Shown piece by piece: positions 1-11,289 of a stretch of 24,011 bases of DNA. A model generated the notes under the pieces. That model worked only from the letters and a program-made list of their open reading frames with translations, had not been told where the DNA came from and ran no database searches. Position 1 is the first letter of the stretch; each line of letters opens with the position of its first letter. Both the position numbers and the translations under genes were made by a program. This DNA is from Smittium culicis (taxonomy: Eukaryota > Kickxellomycota > Harpellomycetes > Harpellales > Legeriomycetaceae). The DNA lies in assembly GCA_001970855.1 (NCBI GenBank), contig LSSN01003443.1, forward strand, positions 1 to 24,011, written 5' to 3'.

Positions 1-424
1 TGTGGACTGATTGGATAGCTCAGAGGCTATACTGTAAATAGTGGGATCGCAGAATAAGAGTAGCTTTAAATCTTTATTCTCCGACACTTTATTAATTGAT
101 GCACTCCTTGAATTACCCAATCAGTGTCAGGTGATTATGATATAGAGATTTCATTTGGCGGGTGCGCGAAAGTTAATTCTATCCCCATTAGCCAAACTCG
201 ATGCTAAAATAAGTGTTTTATTGGGATTTTGTCTAGAACCTTGAATATGGAGTAGTAATTGGGCTATAAATAAACTAGAATCGATTGCGCTCTTCTAATG
301 GCCACAGCCTCTGCATAAATAAATATTATAAGGTATATTATTGGATGATAGGATGATGTTTAGCTCTTGCGAGGAGCAGAGCTCAGTTATTGGCCAATAA
401 CTCTTGTTGAGCAATATTAAGTGG

Positions 425-655
425 AGCAGAATTCGATTTAGCGAAGGCGATTGGAGGCTATATTTGGTCGAGGCTTAAATGCAAATAATTATTGGATGCG
501 ATCAGCGGCCGAGACATAAATACAGCGAATCCATTGGCCTATATCGCGGTCGAGACTACATTAGCTGAAGTTATTGGGCAAGAAAATGGGGCGAGATTTG
601 AAGGCGGTGAGCAAATGGGTGCAAATTATGAGTGTGAGCAGACAATGGGATTGGG
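425..655 (+). repeat. Degenerate ~41-bp tandem repeat carrying ATTGG boxes
   Basis: The landmark GG(T/C)CGAG starts at 466, 507 and 548, exactly 41 bp apart, with a GGGCGAG variant at 588. The ATTGG within each unit falls at 491, 533 and 573, and a preceding unit from about 425 has it at 450. In the unit after 588 the box is degenerate (AATGGG near 614), and a further box stands at 650. The shared unit body after the landmark is roughly (G/A)C(T/A)TAAAT(G/A)CA. The units are clearly diverged, so the array is old or under selection mainly at the box. Confidence 0.6.
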
Positions 656-758
656 CAGTGGACGATAGTGGGTATATTGATGAGCGAAACGAAAGCGAAA
701 AGAAAAGGGAAAGAAGGAAGTGAATTGGACGCTTGAATTGGGAGCTGCGAATTTCGAT

Positions 759-766
759 TATAAAAA
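759..766 (+). promoter_or_regulatory. TATA-like element upstream of HAP2
   Basis: A TATAAAAA octamer lies between the last two ATTGG boxes (737 and 774) and just before the sequence changes from purine-rich to strongly pyrimidine-rich. That makes a transcription start around 790-850 plausible. The position is suggestive only, because AT-rich DNA yields such octamers by chance. Confidence 0.35.
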
Positions 767-840
767 GAAACGAATTGGAGCCTAAAGCTCTTTTGCTGCT
801 TCCATTCAAACAATTCTCTTATTCGCACTTTTTTTTCTCC

Positions 841-1331
841 ATTTTGTTTTGGTCTCTGAAATCGCGAAAACTTGTAAATTATTTACTACCACTCACATCC
901 TACTACTAAAACTATTCTATTCCACTCACTTCCTCCAAATACCACTATTTCTATAACTACTACTGCTACTGCTCAATACCACTGATATTCTACTCTTAAA
1001 TCAAGTTCCTTTATATACCCTACTGATCGCTCTACGCCCCCTATCTACACTCTATCTGTAACCCCCGTCCCAGCTCCATCCACGCTGCTTGTCCTATATA
1101 TTTATATTATCCCAACCTCCCTCTCCCAAGCTATATTGCTCTTTTACTCCTCCCCTACATAGCTTCTGGTACTTTATTTTACTTCAGTCTATCTACATAT
1201 ATACAATTTCTCCTACTTACAGTACTAGCAACATCTTCCTTCAACCGCTCCTACATTTTTTATAGTCTATTTTTCTTACTAAATATCGAATTATCTTTAT
1301 ACTTCCTAATTCCAGCTCAGCTTTTAATAAA
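841..1331 (+). other. Pyrimidine-rich, ATG-free leader of HAP2
   Basis: This stretch is dominated by C and T with many TCTAC/CCACT-like words. It contains no ATG at all; the ATG-free interval extends from 683 to the HAP2 start codon at 1332 (649 nt). Such depletion is what scanning initiation favours in a transcribed 5' untranslated leader. It may include an intron: a GTAAAT donor-like site lies near 873 and several acceptor-like AGs follow, but I cannot decide this from sequence alone. Confidence 0.5.
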
Positions 1332-2378
1332 ATGAATCAACAGACTGAAGAATATCAACAGCAGGCACAAAACCATACTAACAACTTCCATGCTTTTATG
1401 TCTGCCACCACTGGCTTCAACCCTGCCGTAAGCCACTTCTCTCTCACTGTTTAGTTTTATTTAATTCTACACCACTACGTCTCCTAACTCAACACTTGAC
1501 ACTTTTCTCTTCTTTAAAAATAATTTTGTTTATATAGAATGTTCCCCAATACCAATACCAAATAGGCGATCCTTCAGTAGGATACCCAAACCAATACCAA
1601 GCTGAAATGGTAAGAATCATAGAAAAAATTTTATTTACACCTTATACCTCCCACTCTATTACAAACTTCAACTTGTCTGAATTTTTTTTTCATTTAGCTC
1701 CAAAATGTACGTGCTGGCCAACAAAATGTCCAACAAAACGCTATGCACATGCAAGGCGTCAGTCCCAGCAAAGCTAACCCCAACCTACAAATGGGCCTAA
1801 ACATGGCCATGTCTGGCTACGAAGATCCTAACGCCTCACAGCTCCAAGCTGCCCAGCAAGCCCACGCTCAAGCTGCACAACAACAACAACAGGTCCAACA
1901 GCAGCAGCAGCAACAACAACAACAGCAGCAAGTCCAACAGCCACAAATCCAACAAGCCCAACAACGTGGCGAAGAAGAGCCTATGTATGTAAACGCTAAA
2001 CAGTACCACCGCATCTTAAAACGTAGAGAAGCCCGTGCTAGACTATCTGCTGAAAACAAAATGAATATCAAGCGAAAGCCATACTTGCACGAGTCTCGCC
2101 ATCGCCACGCCATGCGTAGACCGCGTGGGCCTGGTGGCCGCTTCTTAACCGCTCGCGAAATTGCTGATCTCGAAAGCAAGGGCGAGCTCCCAAAAATGCC
2201 TGACCACGACTCTTCTTCCGCCATCCCATCCCAGAATGATCTACTCGCCGGATCTCAAGCAAGATCAATCGACGCCCAGAAATCTGATCCCTCAAAACCT
2301 GCCCCTAAAAAGAACGCAGCTAAACAATCTGCTTCTAATAAAGATTCCTCAAAACTTAAAGATGCATCCAAAGCATAA
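1332..2378 (+). CDS. HAP2: CCAAT-binding factor subunit NF-YA/HAP2 (3 exons)
   Basis: This is the sequence-specific subunit of the nuclear HAP/NF-Y heterotrimer, which binds CCAAT boxes together with HAP3 (NF-YB) and HAP5 (NF-YC). Exons are 1332-1427, 1538-1609 and 1698-2378, all joined in phase 0 with GTAAG-type donors and TATAG/TTTAG acceptors, giving 282 residues. Residues about 110-145 are glutamine-rich, a typical activation segment. The conserved core covers about residues 149-215. It begins with the subunit-association helix (MYVNAKQYHRILKRREARAR), followed by a linker and then the DNA-binding part (KPYLHESRHRHAMRRPRGPG, then GGRFLT). The MRRPRG form is characteristic of fungi. The C-terminus is Ser/Lys-rich and low complexity. 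The ATG at 1332 is the first after a 649-nt ATG-free leader, which strongly supports this start. The last exon alone is an open frame from 1743, but the upstream exons are needed for the full N-terminus. Confidence 0.93.
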
Positions 2379-3101
2379 TCCCCCATCTCGCTCTTTTATA
2401 ATTCCCATTCCTCAAACAATCCCCCCCACCCTCCACCTTTCCAAACTACTATTTACTATTTCTTGTATAAAAACAAATCACCGTTTTTTTTCTTTATTTA
2501 TTTTTTCTTCATTTTAAAAACGCCACTCTTTTTTTTAATTCATTACTAATATTTTACTCTTTACTAATAAACAAATATAACATTATTTCTCTACTTTAAT
2601 TTATTGCCTTACTATTTATATTAATTCCACTTTATTAATATCCTTTAAATAAATATATCAATTACAGTTTTTTATATTAACAATATAAAAACATAACTAA
2701 CTTGTTCAAGATGCTCAAGTTTTTTACATATGCAAGTTCATATACACAATATACCTAGCTCTAATACTACTCTAAATCCACATGCCTATCTATTAATCGT
2801 CTTTAAAAGATTAGTTGTGATCAAAAGAGTAAACATCAAATAATTTCCACAAAATACGAAAAAATGATAGTTAAAGATTTCAGTGTGCTAGCATACCTCC
2901 ATCTCCTTTTCTCCCCTCCGTCCGACATCAGCCTCATAATATATAAACTAGCGATTTAGGTAAGTGAGATATGTGAAAAGCCCAAACTAATAACTAATAA
3001 CCACAAAAGCCCAAACTTTAAAAAAGAAAAATAAAAGGTTATAGCCTTATTCCAAGAAGGAATTTAATATACATACGCACGCAAATTCCCAATCCAAAAA
3101 G
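2379..3101. other. Intergenic region between HAP2 and the small gene
   Basis: This AT-rich spacer begins with the HAP2 3' region, where AATAAA stands at 2566-2571 among T-rich tracts. Before the next gene there is a more mixed segment. It includes a short frame from 2864 (31 codons) that ends in TAG immediately before a GTAAGTGAG donor-like site near 2961; I consider it chance or a leader exon. ACTAATAACTAATAA near 2985 resembles a branch-point sequence, so a 5'-UTR intron for the downstream gene is possible. Confidence 0.35.
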
Positions 3102-3332
3102 ATGTCTGAGTATATGGCCGATGCAGCTGCTGTTCGCACTGATTTGAACGTACGAGCAATGCCCGAATTCTGCGCGTTCAGAGACTACCCGAACCCGCCC
3201 GAGTTCCAGGAAACTGTCGTCTTCAAAATCGTCCGCAGGTGAATTCACCTGGTCACACCCCCTCTCCACCCTTTTTCTGTATATATACTTTTTCTTCTTT
3301 TTTTCATTTATAGCGGTGTGCATTTACAATAA
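3102..3332 (+). CDS. Small unknown protein, two exons (51 aa)
   Basis: I do not recognise this protein. Exon 1 (3102-3238) begins MSEYMADAAAVRTDLN and contains a proline/aromatic patch (FRDYPNPPEF). A GTGAAT donor at 3239 and a TTTATAG acceptor at 3311-3313 remove a 75-nt intron. Exon 2 (3314-3332) then adds SGVHLQ and a stop, giving 51 residues. Without splicing the frame stops three bases into the intron, giving 46 residues. Evidence that it is real is the G+C content (above 50% in exon 1, with AT-rich DNA on both sides), an A-rich context before the ATG, and a pyrimidine-rich intron end. There is no membrane segment or signal peptide. It could also be the first exon of a longer gene with later exons I cannot see. 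It is the last gene before the 11-kb AT-rich tract. Confidence 0.45.
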
Positions 3333-4009
3333 ACTGGAAATTTTTTTTTTTTATTACACTTTTCACTCCTTTTTCTTTTTCATTTTTTTTTATAAACTAA
3401 GAATCGTCTGTTTCAAGCGCAAATGTGTGATATTCGCAAAAAAAAAAATTAAACAAAAAACAGCCTCATTCCTCGCACAACTTTGCGATTTCAGCTAAAT
3501 GTTTTTAAAAAAAATACATTTAAATTGCTCAAAATTATACTTTAATTGCAAATATTTATAAATACTTGAAGCCAATATGGAAATTTTGCCTCCTAATATA
3601 CTTTTACCAGCTGATCTTATTTCTCAATCAAAAAATGCAGTTTATTTAATGTTTTCTGTGCAATTAAAAACACGTAAATTGCAAATCGTATGCTCGATCT
3701 AAACGGAAAAAATGCTCCCTTTCCAACATTGAAACCATATCCATTGAATTACGGATCAATTAGATCAGCTGAATAAGGCCAGCTGAAAATTTACTTTTTT
3801 TTTAATCGCTTTTATCAAAACTCACTAGCAACTTGATCGTTTATAGATTTTTTTTTCGTGCGTTTTATTTTAATATTCACATAATTCACCTATTCAATAT
3901 ACGAGAAAAACATTTCTTTCTCAAATAGAAACAAACTTCTCTCTTACTAGACTTACAAATCATATGTACGATTAACGTTTATTATAATAAATACACCCAA
4001 ATCAATGCA

Positions 4010-4080
4010 TAGTTAGCATTAGGATTCCTATGTACCTTAACACTAAAATAACGCCTCGATATGATCACAAATCCCCAGGC
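4010..4080 (+). repeat. Possible diverged repeat, copy A (partner near 6130-6235)
   Basis: The order TAGCAT, AGGAT-CTATG-ACC, ACTAAAATAAC (4042-4052), CTCG, ATGATC-CAA, CCCC is mirrored by TAGCAT, AGGAT-CTGATG-ACC, ACTAAAATAAC (6181-6191), CTCG, GTGGTC-CAA, CCCC in the second segment. Gaps are needed between the blocks. This is a by-eye match in AT-rich DNA, so confidence is low. Confidence 0.25.
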
Positions 4081-5949
4081 TTGTTATATTTATTAGCTAA
4101 TATCCATGTAACTATAATATTAATTGAATAAACAACTTTATAAAAAAACCACTAAAACCACGCATAATGCATAGACTAAATTTTATGAGCTAAAGAAAGA
4201 CTATTAACATTGCGAAATCGATGTTTCGAATTTCATTTTTAAAAAAATACTAAAAATTTTTTGAATTTTTTCTTCATTCTTTGATGTATCCATTTGTTCT
4301 ACAAATATTTGACTTATTTGATATAATGTACAGAAATTCAATCGATTTACTTTATAATAATAAAAATATAATGAAAGCAACCTTGCGTGGATCTAAAGAA
4401 AAATTTATCCCCTCGCTGAAATAAAAACTATTTTCCTAAAAATTAAACAAACCTTAAAGTTAAAAAACTTTATATCTATATTAAAAGTTTTTATTACTAT
4501 TCATAATTTTTCTAGCTCCTTTTTTTAAAACGTCTTTAATTATTTTACTTTGCTCTGCTTTGCATAATTATCTTTAATTACATTTAATATTGGTATTAAG
4601 GTCAAATTAAAAATTTACTCCCCACACTAAAAAAAAAAAAAGCTACAAAAAAAATTTTTTTTTTTGTGAGAGCATAAGCTGGATGCGTTTACTCATTCTC
4701 CTAATGTTCAGCTTTCAATGATTTACAATTTAATCGGATGCTCAGCTTTTTCATTTAGAAAAAATAAAGCACCCCCCCCCCCTTGCTCCAAAAAAAAAAC
4801 CAAAATCAAACTGCCCCTGAAAGTATTTTAAAAAAAAATTCGATACTCGGAATATGAAAATAAAAAAATTAACTGAATCAATGAACGATTCATTATTATT
4901 TAGTTCGTAAAAAAAATAATAACCTTCATCAAATATATATCATTTTCTGAATATCATTGATGTGTAATGTTCATAGCTAAATAATTATGCGATAAATAAG
5001 ACTACGTCGAAGTAAATTACAATTTACAACTTGAATATAAAACATTATTTTTAACGATTAAGGTACATATTCTTCAGTTGTTATGATCACATGTAAATGT
5101 AAATAGGTACATAGTATTCGCCTGAATTTATATATTATTTTTACTATTAAATCATTTTTCTAACTGTTTGTTTATCTTGATGAAATAATTAAAGAAGCCA
5201 AACTGGAAAATATAAATATTAACTAATAACTAAACATCCTAAATAAAAATAAAGAAACATATCTAGCCTTTAGTAACTTACATTATAACAATCTTTCATA
5301 AAATTAGATGAAATATTATGAACGAAAAAGACGCAATTTTGCATCTTAATACTAATGACCCTGATATTATTGCAGCATTATTAATATTGGCTGAATTTCT
5401 ATAAATCTCTATTTTCCTAATATTTATTTGCTAAAAAAATATTAAATTTTCCACACTGTAAATTAATTTTTAATACATTTTTATACACTGTAGCTCTTTT
5501 TTGGCTACAAGTGCGCTCTTTTCAAGAATCACCCACGTATATAAGGGATTCTGAGCAATGGAGGCACTTTGTTGCTGTTTAATTTTTTGTACTGAATAAA
5601 TATTAGTTGCTAATTTTATTAGCGGAATTGAAAAAGCAAATTGATTTTTCTATTTTTCCGTTAAATTTGAAGTTATAATTTTCTAAATGAAAGAAATTAT
5701 TTTGATCATTGGCAAATAATTTTTTATGCGACGTTATTCGTTGTAAAACTTTGCACTATAAAAAAACTCCTTCATAAAGAATCTCCCATATAGACTAAAA
5801 AAACCAATCGCATGTGTTTGATCTTTGACTTTTATTAGCTGTAATACACTAATTTTTTTTTCGCAGAGAGCTTATTAAACATAATTTAAAAGTATACAAA
5901 AAACTATTAGAAAACATTTAAAATGCTAAAAAAATATTAAAAAATAATT

Positions 5950-6014
5950 TTTCAACTGACCCCCATCCGCCGCTCTAGCAGCTCCGTACCCACTGGGCAT
6001 TGGTTCAAGGTTCT
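5950..6014 (-). pseudogene. GC-rich island, possible coding relic
   Basis: A segment of about 60 bp is above 50% G+C inside AT-rich surroundings. On the minus strand it reads as an ordinary protein stretch (LEPMPSGYGAARAADGGQLK) before running into AT-rich sequence and a stop. It is too short to assign. It could be a remnant exon, part of a decayed transposon, or a tRNA-related fragment, since GGTTCAAGG on the plus strand weakly resembles a B box. Confidence 0.25.
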
Positions 6015-7187
6015 CTCTAAATAATTAATCTCCAACTAAATAGATTAAATGCGTAAACTTATTTTTTGTTCCGCTACTTAAAAAGCTTTAATAATTAATA
6101 CACCTTTAGCCGCTCATAGCTTAGAACATAGCATGAATTCTATCAGGATACTGATGACCAACTTCATACATTCAGTATATACTAAAATAACCTACTCGCC
6201 TTTAATGTGGTCCCAATTTTTGTGAGCCCCTGACGACATGAGTTAAATCGGTGAAACCTTTATCTGGAAGCTTTTTATCTTATTATTGAATTTAGATTTG
6301 GTGACTGTTCCTACCGATCAAAAGCCAATATAAATGTAATTATAGACTCATTAACTATTTATTTTTGATCATTATTTTCATCGCTGCCATTCATGAAAAT
6401 TGTATGACTCGAAAAAATATTTTAAAGCATAATAGCTTTTAAAAAACCGTATGATATTTCTGGATGCATCTCTTATTCTATCTTGTTAAAGATTATCTAT
6501 CCCTTTGGAAGTCTTATATCCTCAAAATAGTTTATTCCATCATTTATGATTCAGCTATTTTATTTCGCGTGTTTGGATGTTCGTCCAGGCTTTGATCTGT
6601 TCAATGATGTAAAATTTGTCGTTGTAAAATCCTACTGTCCAATGATATGAATTTATTGCCAATCTGTAAGTGACAGTACTTTACGATTTTTTCTCTTTTA
6701 AAAAAGAAAATCCAAGATTATCATTTTACAAAGAGTTTTTTTTCAACCAAATACCAACTTGATTTGATCTTTACTATCTTTATACAAAAAATTGCTCTTT
6801 ACTTTACTCTTACTATATTACTCCATTAATACTAATCGCTATCATTATTTCTCTCTATTAAACACCATTTCTTACTGAAAGTAATAAATATATACTATCA
6901 CAAAAATGGCATAAAAATCCCTTCAAAAAAAACTTTTTTTTCATTATCAAAATTTCTTTGAGAAAATCTAATAGATAAAATCTAAATTTAAAACTAAATA
7001 AAACAAAAAGTGCAAACATCTACTTATTAAATAGTGAAACGCATATAGTACTGTTCCGGGTTATAAACAGTGACAAATACGTTTCAAAACTAATCAATTT
7101 GTCTCTACGCATTAAATGGCTTATTCAAGACTGCTAAAGCTCAATCTCTGTATTATCAGCAATTTAAAAGCGTTATCGATTATATCG

Positions 7188-7210
7188 AAAATTTAAATTT
7201 AAATTTAAAT
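7188..7210 (+). repeat. (AAATTT)n short tandem run
   Basis: A self-complementary hexamer, AAATTT, is repeated about 3.8 times without error. A shorter AAATTTAAAT occurs again near 7930. It is simple sequence at the left edge of the extreme AT core. Confidence 0.6.
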
Positions 7211-10200
7211 ATCACAATGATTTAAAAATATATATACCAATTTTTTTAAAGGGGGTTTCAAATAATATATCGGCTTGTTTGCTATCTATAATTTATTATG
7301 GTATCTTTGAAGGCTTCGTATTTGGTATCTTTATTCAAAAAGCAGTAGTTTGATTATAGTTATTTCTTTTATTTAATAAAATTGATTTAAAGTTATCTAC
7401 AAAGCTATATTTAAATAATCTGGTGCTATTTTGCTGATTTTTTATACAAGTTGTAGCTAATTACTATTTTTATATTTTTGGATATTTATTTGAGAATAAG
7501 AGATATCATTATTGATAGCTTGAAGTTCGATTTTAAGAGGGAAACAAAATATTTATTTAATTATATATAGTCACAAAAAAAATAGGTATTTTATTAAAAT
7601 TTATGCTAATCAAAGAAAATATAAAATAGAATAGGCTTAAATCAACGTTAGCTGAAATCAATAATTTTTTTATTAAAGAATAATTGTAGAGCATAAATAA
7701 TTTCACAAAAAAAAAGCAAAAACTAAAAAAATTCTGAAAATATTTTTTAGTCGTTTTATACAATATTTAAAAATATTAAATTAAAAAAGGTCAATTCATA
7801 TCAATTAAGACGAATTTAGATAAATTTCGGATATTTCCTTAGTAAACAAGCTCAAAACAACAATTTCTAATTAATATGAGCGTGTATAGTAAAAAATTAC
7901 ATAAATCATATTTACGTATATTTAGATTTTAAATTTAAATATGCATATATATAATTAATGATTTGTGATTAAATTTTCTTTTTCTTATTGTTTAATGTGC
8001 ATTTAATTTTAAAAAATATTATTTACATGCCTTATATGAAAATCTTATCATCATTTTAAAAAATAATGAAATATAAAAATTTGCTAATTATATTGTTATA
8101 AAAAAGTAGATAAATTATTCCAATTTAAATCACTGCAGAGATTGTTTAGGAGTTTGAATATTAGATTTTATGCTCTATATCAAAAATTCTCATTCTTCAG
8201 TATTAAAATAGGGCTTTAAGAATCATAGTTTCAAAATATAAGTAAATATTGTTTAAAAACTTATTTATAAAAAATTAAGAGACTAAATCCCACATCATAA
8301 CGAGTTATTTAAAATTATTTAATAAAAACAAGAAGCTTATGCGAATTTTATAATGACTTTTTTGACATATAAATAAATTATAATCATAGAAAATATAGAT
8401 ATCCAAGACATTTATAATATAAATTTATAAAAGCCCGAGAAAATTTTTTTTTTTTTTTGTTTAAGGTATAGAGATATTAATTTCAGCTTATTAGTTATAC
8501 AAAAATATTTTAATATGTTAATTGGTTTAATTTAAAGACATATTAAAGTTACAAATAAGTATTGAAGTAAATAAAATTGCTAGCTTTGATAAAAAATATA
8601 ATTTTTTAAAAATAAACATAACAAAATTTATTAAATAATATTATAAAAAATAATAATTATACATTTAAATCTTCTTTATTATTTTTTTAACTTTAAATAT
8701 ACGAATAATTCTATTATTAATTTTTGATACTTTTTATTTATTTCAAAATGATAACTATCCTCATTATGTAAATATTTTCTATATATTTATAAAATTGGAG
8801 TGCTTAAGTTATTATAAATGCTTTTTGTATTTAATTAATAGAATTTTAATAAATTTTATTGCATACATTAGCAATTTGAAATTCAATTTTATAAATTTTG
8901 TAGTTTTATACAATAATATATGCAGCATTGAAAAAAAAATTTTAAACAAAGATAATAATAATTTATGGTAAATTAAATATAAAAAATGATACAAATTACT
9001 TTGTGAAATCCAATAAAAATCACTTTAACATTAATAAATAAGCTACATTATTGAAAAAATTAGCATTTAATTTAGAAGTAAATTTTAAATTTGGATTATT
9101 TATTATTTACGGCGTCTTATATAGTAATAATTATACCAGCTTTTATATAAATATACATTATGATTATTACTATGTTTAAGATTTTTTGATTAAAGTTTCA
9201 ATAATAATTTTTTATATACCAAAGGTGAGAGGATTGTTGAAAAAGTTTTTTTTTTGAATTTGATATAAAAAAAAGTGAAATTAATATTTATATACTGCTA
9301 GCATGAATTTGTGTAAACTCGGAGAAATTAAATCCAATGAAAAAAATGTGAATTTTTTTAAAGACTATTTTTTAGTTCTATCTATTTTCTGGTCTTCTTG
9401 ATAATTATTTTCGATATATTAGATTTAATTAGGATTAAAAAATGCGAAAACCTTTATTTTATTACCCATCTATTTTTTTATCGCTGTGAAGAATGTGTTC
9501 TCAAGTTTTTAAATTTTATTTTTCAAATTTTATAAATATGTATTTTTAATTTTTTAGCGAATATAATATTTAGTAAAATAAAATAACATAATCTGTAGTA
9601 TATTTTTAATATATTATCAATTGTAAATATATTAATTTAATTTTATAAAATCAATCATACTCATATTTTTTTTAAAATATAACTTATATGTAGTATAAAA
9701 GGTTTTTTATATCAAGAGATATACGAAAATTTTTTAGGATTTATAATAAAATATACTCTAGGCATTAATAAATAATAGCAATAATCAATAAATATTTTTG
9801 ATGATAAATCTTGTGGATTTTTATTTAAAAATCAATTAAAAAAATATAAATGATGATAGTATGAATTATTTATTGCTTCATTTTTAATAAAGGTAATCCA
9901 AATTTTAATTATCTGTATTTTTTTCGAAATTTAATATTATAATAAACTCATTATTATAAAATATATTCATACTTTAATCAATATTATATCTCATAAAAAT
10001 TTTTTTAATCAGGATATTATTAGATATTTTAGGTTATAAATGTCAAATTCGCAGATTTTTTTATGGATTAAATATCTTTAAGAATAAATAAATAAATATT
10101 GTTAGAAGATTATAAGTTAAGAAGTGAAACCCAAAAAAAATTAATAACTTTGCTTTTATTTTAATTGAGACTTTAACATTTAATGCTTTTCTATAAATAA

Positions 10201-11100
10201 ACATAAGCTTTAAACCGATTATTTTGCCCTGGTAAAAATAAATTATTGGATTGATGTTAAATACAAATATTGATATAATTATGGTATACAGAAAAAACTA
10301 GCTAATTAGCTTTTTTTGAAAAAATGATTTTAAATTATGTATTACCCTTATTGACACGTCTTATAGTTATAAATTCAATTTTATTATTGTATATATATTA
10401 ATTGAATATATAATAATATTAAACTTTGATCAAATTATTTGCTATTTAATACCCAGAATTAAAACTACTTGTATATCTTTAATTTTAAATTTTTTTAGTA
10501 GCTTTTATGTATTGTTTGTTATTTGATTAATAAACCATATCAAATTTATGTTGAAATATTCATTTTCTAAAAACAAAAAATGAAGTAAACTTTATGGTTT
10601 AAAATTGTAAAAATGGCTTTAAAAATCTTTATTTTTATTTTTTAAAATAATAAAATAAATCTCTATATTTTTTTATAATAAATTTAAATCTTATCTATAT
10701 TTTAAGCCTGATCTTTTATCTGGTTTTCAATACTTATTTGACACTTGTATACATATTTATTAAATTGCTATTATTTAATCGAATTATTTTATGCAATTAT
10801 ATGTTATAAAATATAATGATTTTTTTCAATTGTTAATCTAAGACAATTTCTATAAAATTTGTCAAAATTTTAAAATATGTGATATTAACTGAATTTACCA
10901 AATATATTATTGGCAGAGTTTGTGGTGAAAAATTTTTTTAATATGTATTATTTCGAACATGGAATATTTTTAGTAAACTCAAAGAGAAGATGGCTATATT
11001 ACCTGTATTATTAGCTATAGAACTAATAATGTAATTTTTGGAATGATTTTCAAACTAAAAATGGTAAATTAATTGAACTTTTGTAAAATAAAATATAGTC
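7188..11100. other. Extreme AT-rich core (candidate centromere core)
   Basis: Hand counts of 60-base lines give about 12% G+C at 8041, 8% at 8581, 7% at 8641, 13% at 9541, 8% at 9601, 10% at 9901 and 5% at 10621. No coding signal, RNA gene or clear splice structure is visible, and the only open frames are short Lys/Ile/Phe/Asn-rich ones expected by chance. It opens with a perfect (ATTTAA) run. Fungal regional centromeres often have such AT-rich, gene-free cores, but an AT-shifted transposon graveyard would look the same. Confidence 0.5.
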
Positions 11101-11289
11101 TGGTGATACATCAACTTTAATTCATATCATTTATCTTACTACTATTTTTATTTCCCCAGCTAATTAGATTTTATTAGTACAATTAAAATACTAAAAGCCA
11201 AACTGTAAAAAAAAAAACTATTTAAAAATAGTATATTGATGCAAATGTATAAAAAAGCTAGTGTTCTAATACAATTAAATCCCCCTATT

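Larger units (their letters stand above)
1..778 (+). promoter_or_regulatory. CCAAT-box (ATTGG) array upstream of HAP2
   Basis: The core NF-Y/HAP pentamer occurs 15 times. It reads ATTGG at 10, 220, 258, 340, 389, 450, 491, 533, 573, 650, 724, 737 and 774, and CCAAT at 117 and 394. Thirteen of fifteen have the same orientation. The pair at 389/394 forms the palindrome TTATTGGCCAATAA (387-400). With even base use about 1.5 would be expected in this length on both strands. The array lies directly upstream of the gene for the CCAAT-contacting subunit, so autoregulation is inferred. Part of the array is carried on a 41-bp tandem repeat. No gene is visible in this stretch; reading frames on the minus strand at 561-828 look like chance. 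Confidence 0.65.
3333..7187. other. AT-rich, gene-free left flank of the AT tract
   Basis: I see no convincing gene. A sample line near 5041 counts to about 25% G+C. Homopolymers are frequent, including an 11-C run at 4772-4782. Two segments sharing ACTAAAATAAC and further matching words (about 4010-4080 and 6130-6235) look like diverged copies of one repeat. A compact GC-rich island lies at about 5950-6014. Short open frames here have the composition of chance. Confidence 0.6.

Noticed and set aside
561..828. Two overlapping minus-strand frames of 82 and 85 codons upstream of HAP2
   Set aside because: They overlap in different frames, have no domain or splice support, and lie across the ATTGG repeat array; the reverse complement of purine-rich DNA gives long Phe/Ser/Leu frames easily.
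1868..2295. Minus-strand frames antisense to HAP2
   Set aside because: They mirror the CAA/CAG repeat and the conserved NF-YA core, whose plus-strand reading is unmistakable.
3039..3498. A 94-codon minus frame over the small gene and a 60-codon plus frame after it
   Set aside because: The minus frame is the shadow of exon 1. The plus frame is Phe/Lys-rich and begins within exon 2 in another frame.
7557..8994. Minus-strand frames of 68 and 60 codons in the AT core
   Set aside because: Only Phe, Ile, Leu, Lys, Asn and Tyr dominate, as expected from random DNA of this composition; no start context or motif.
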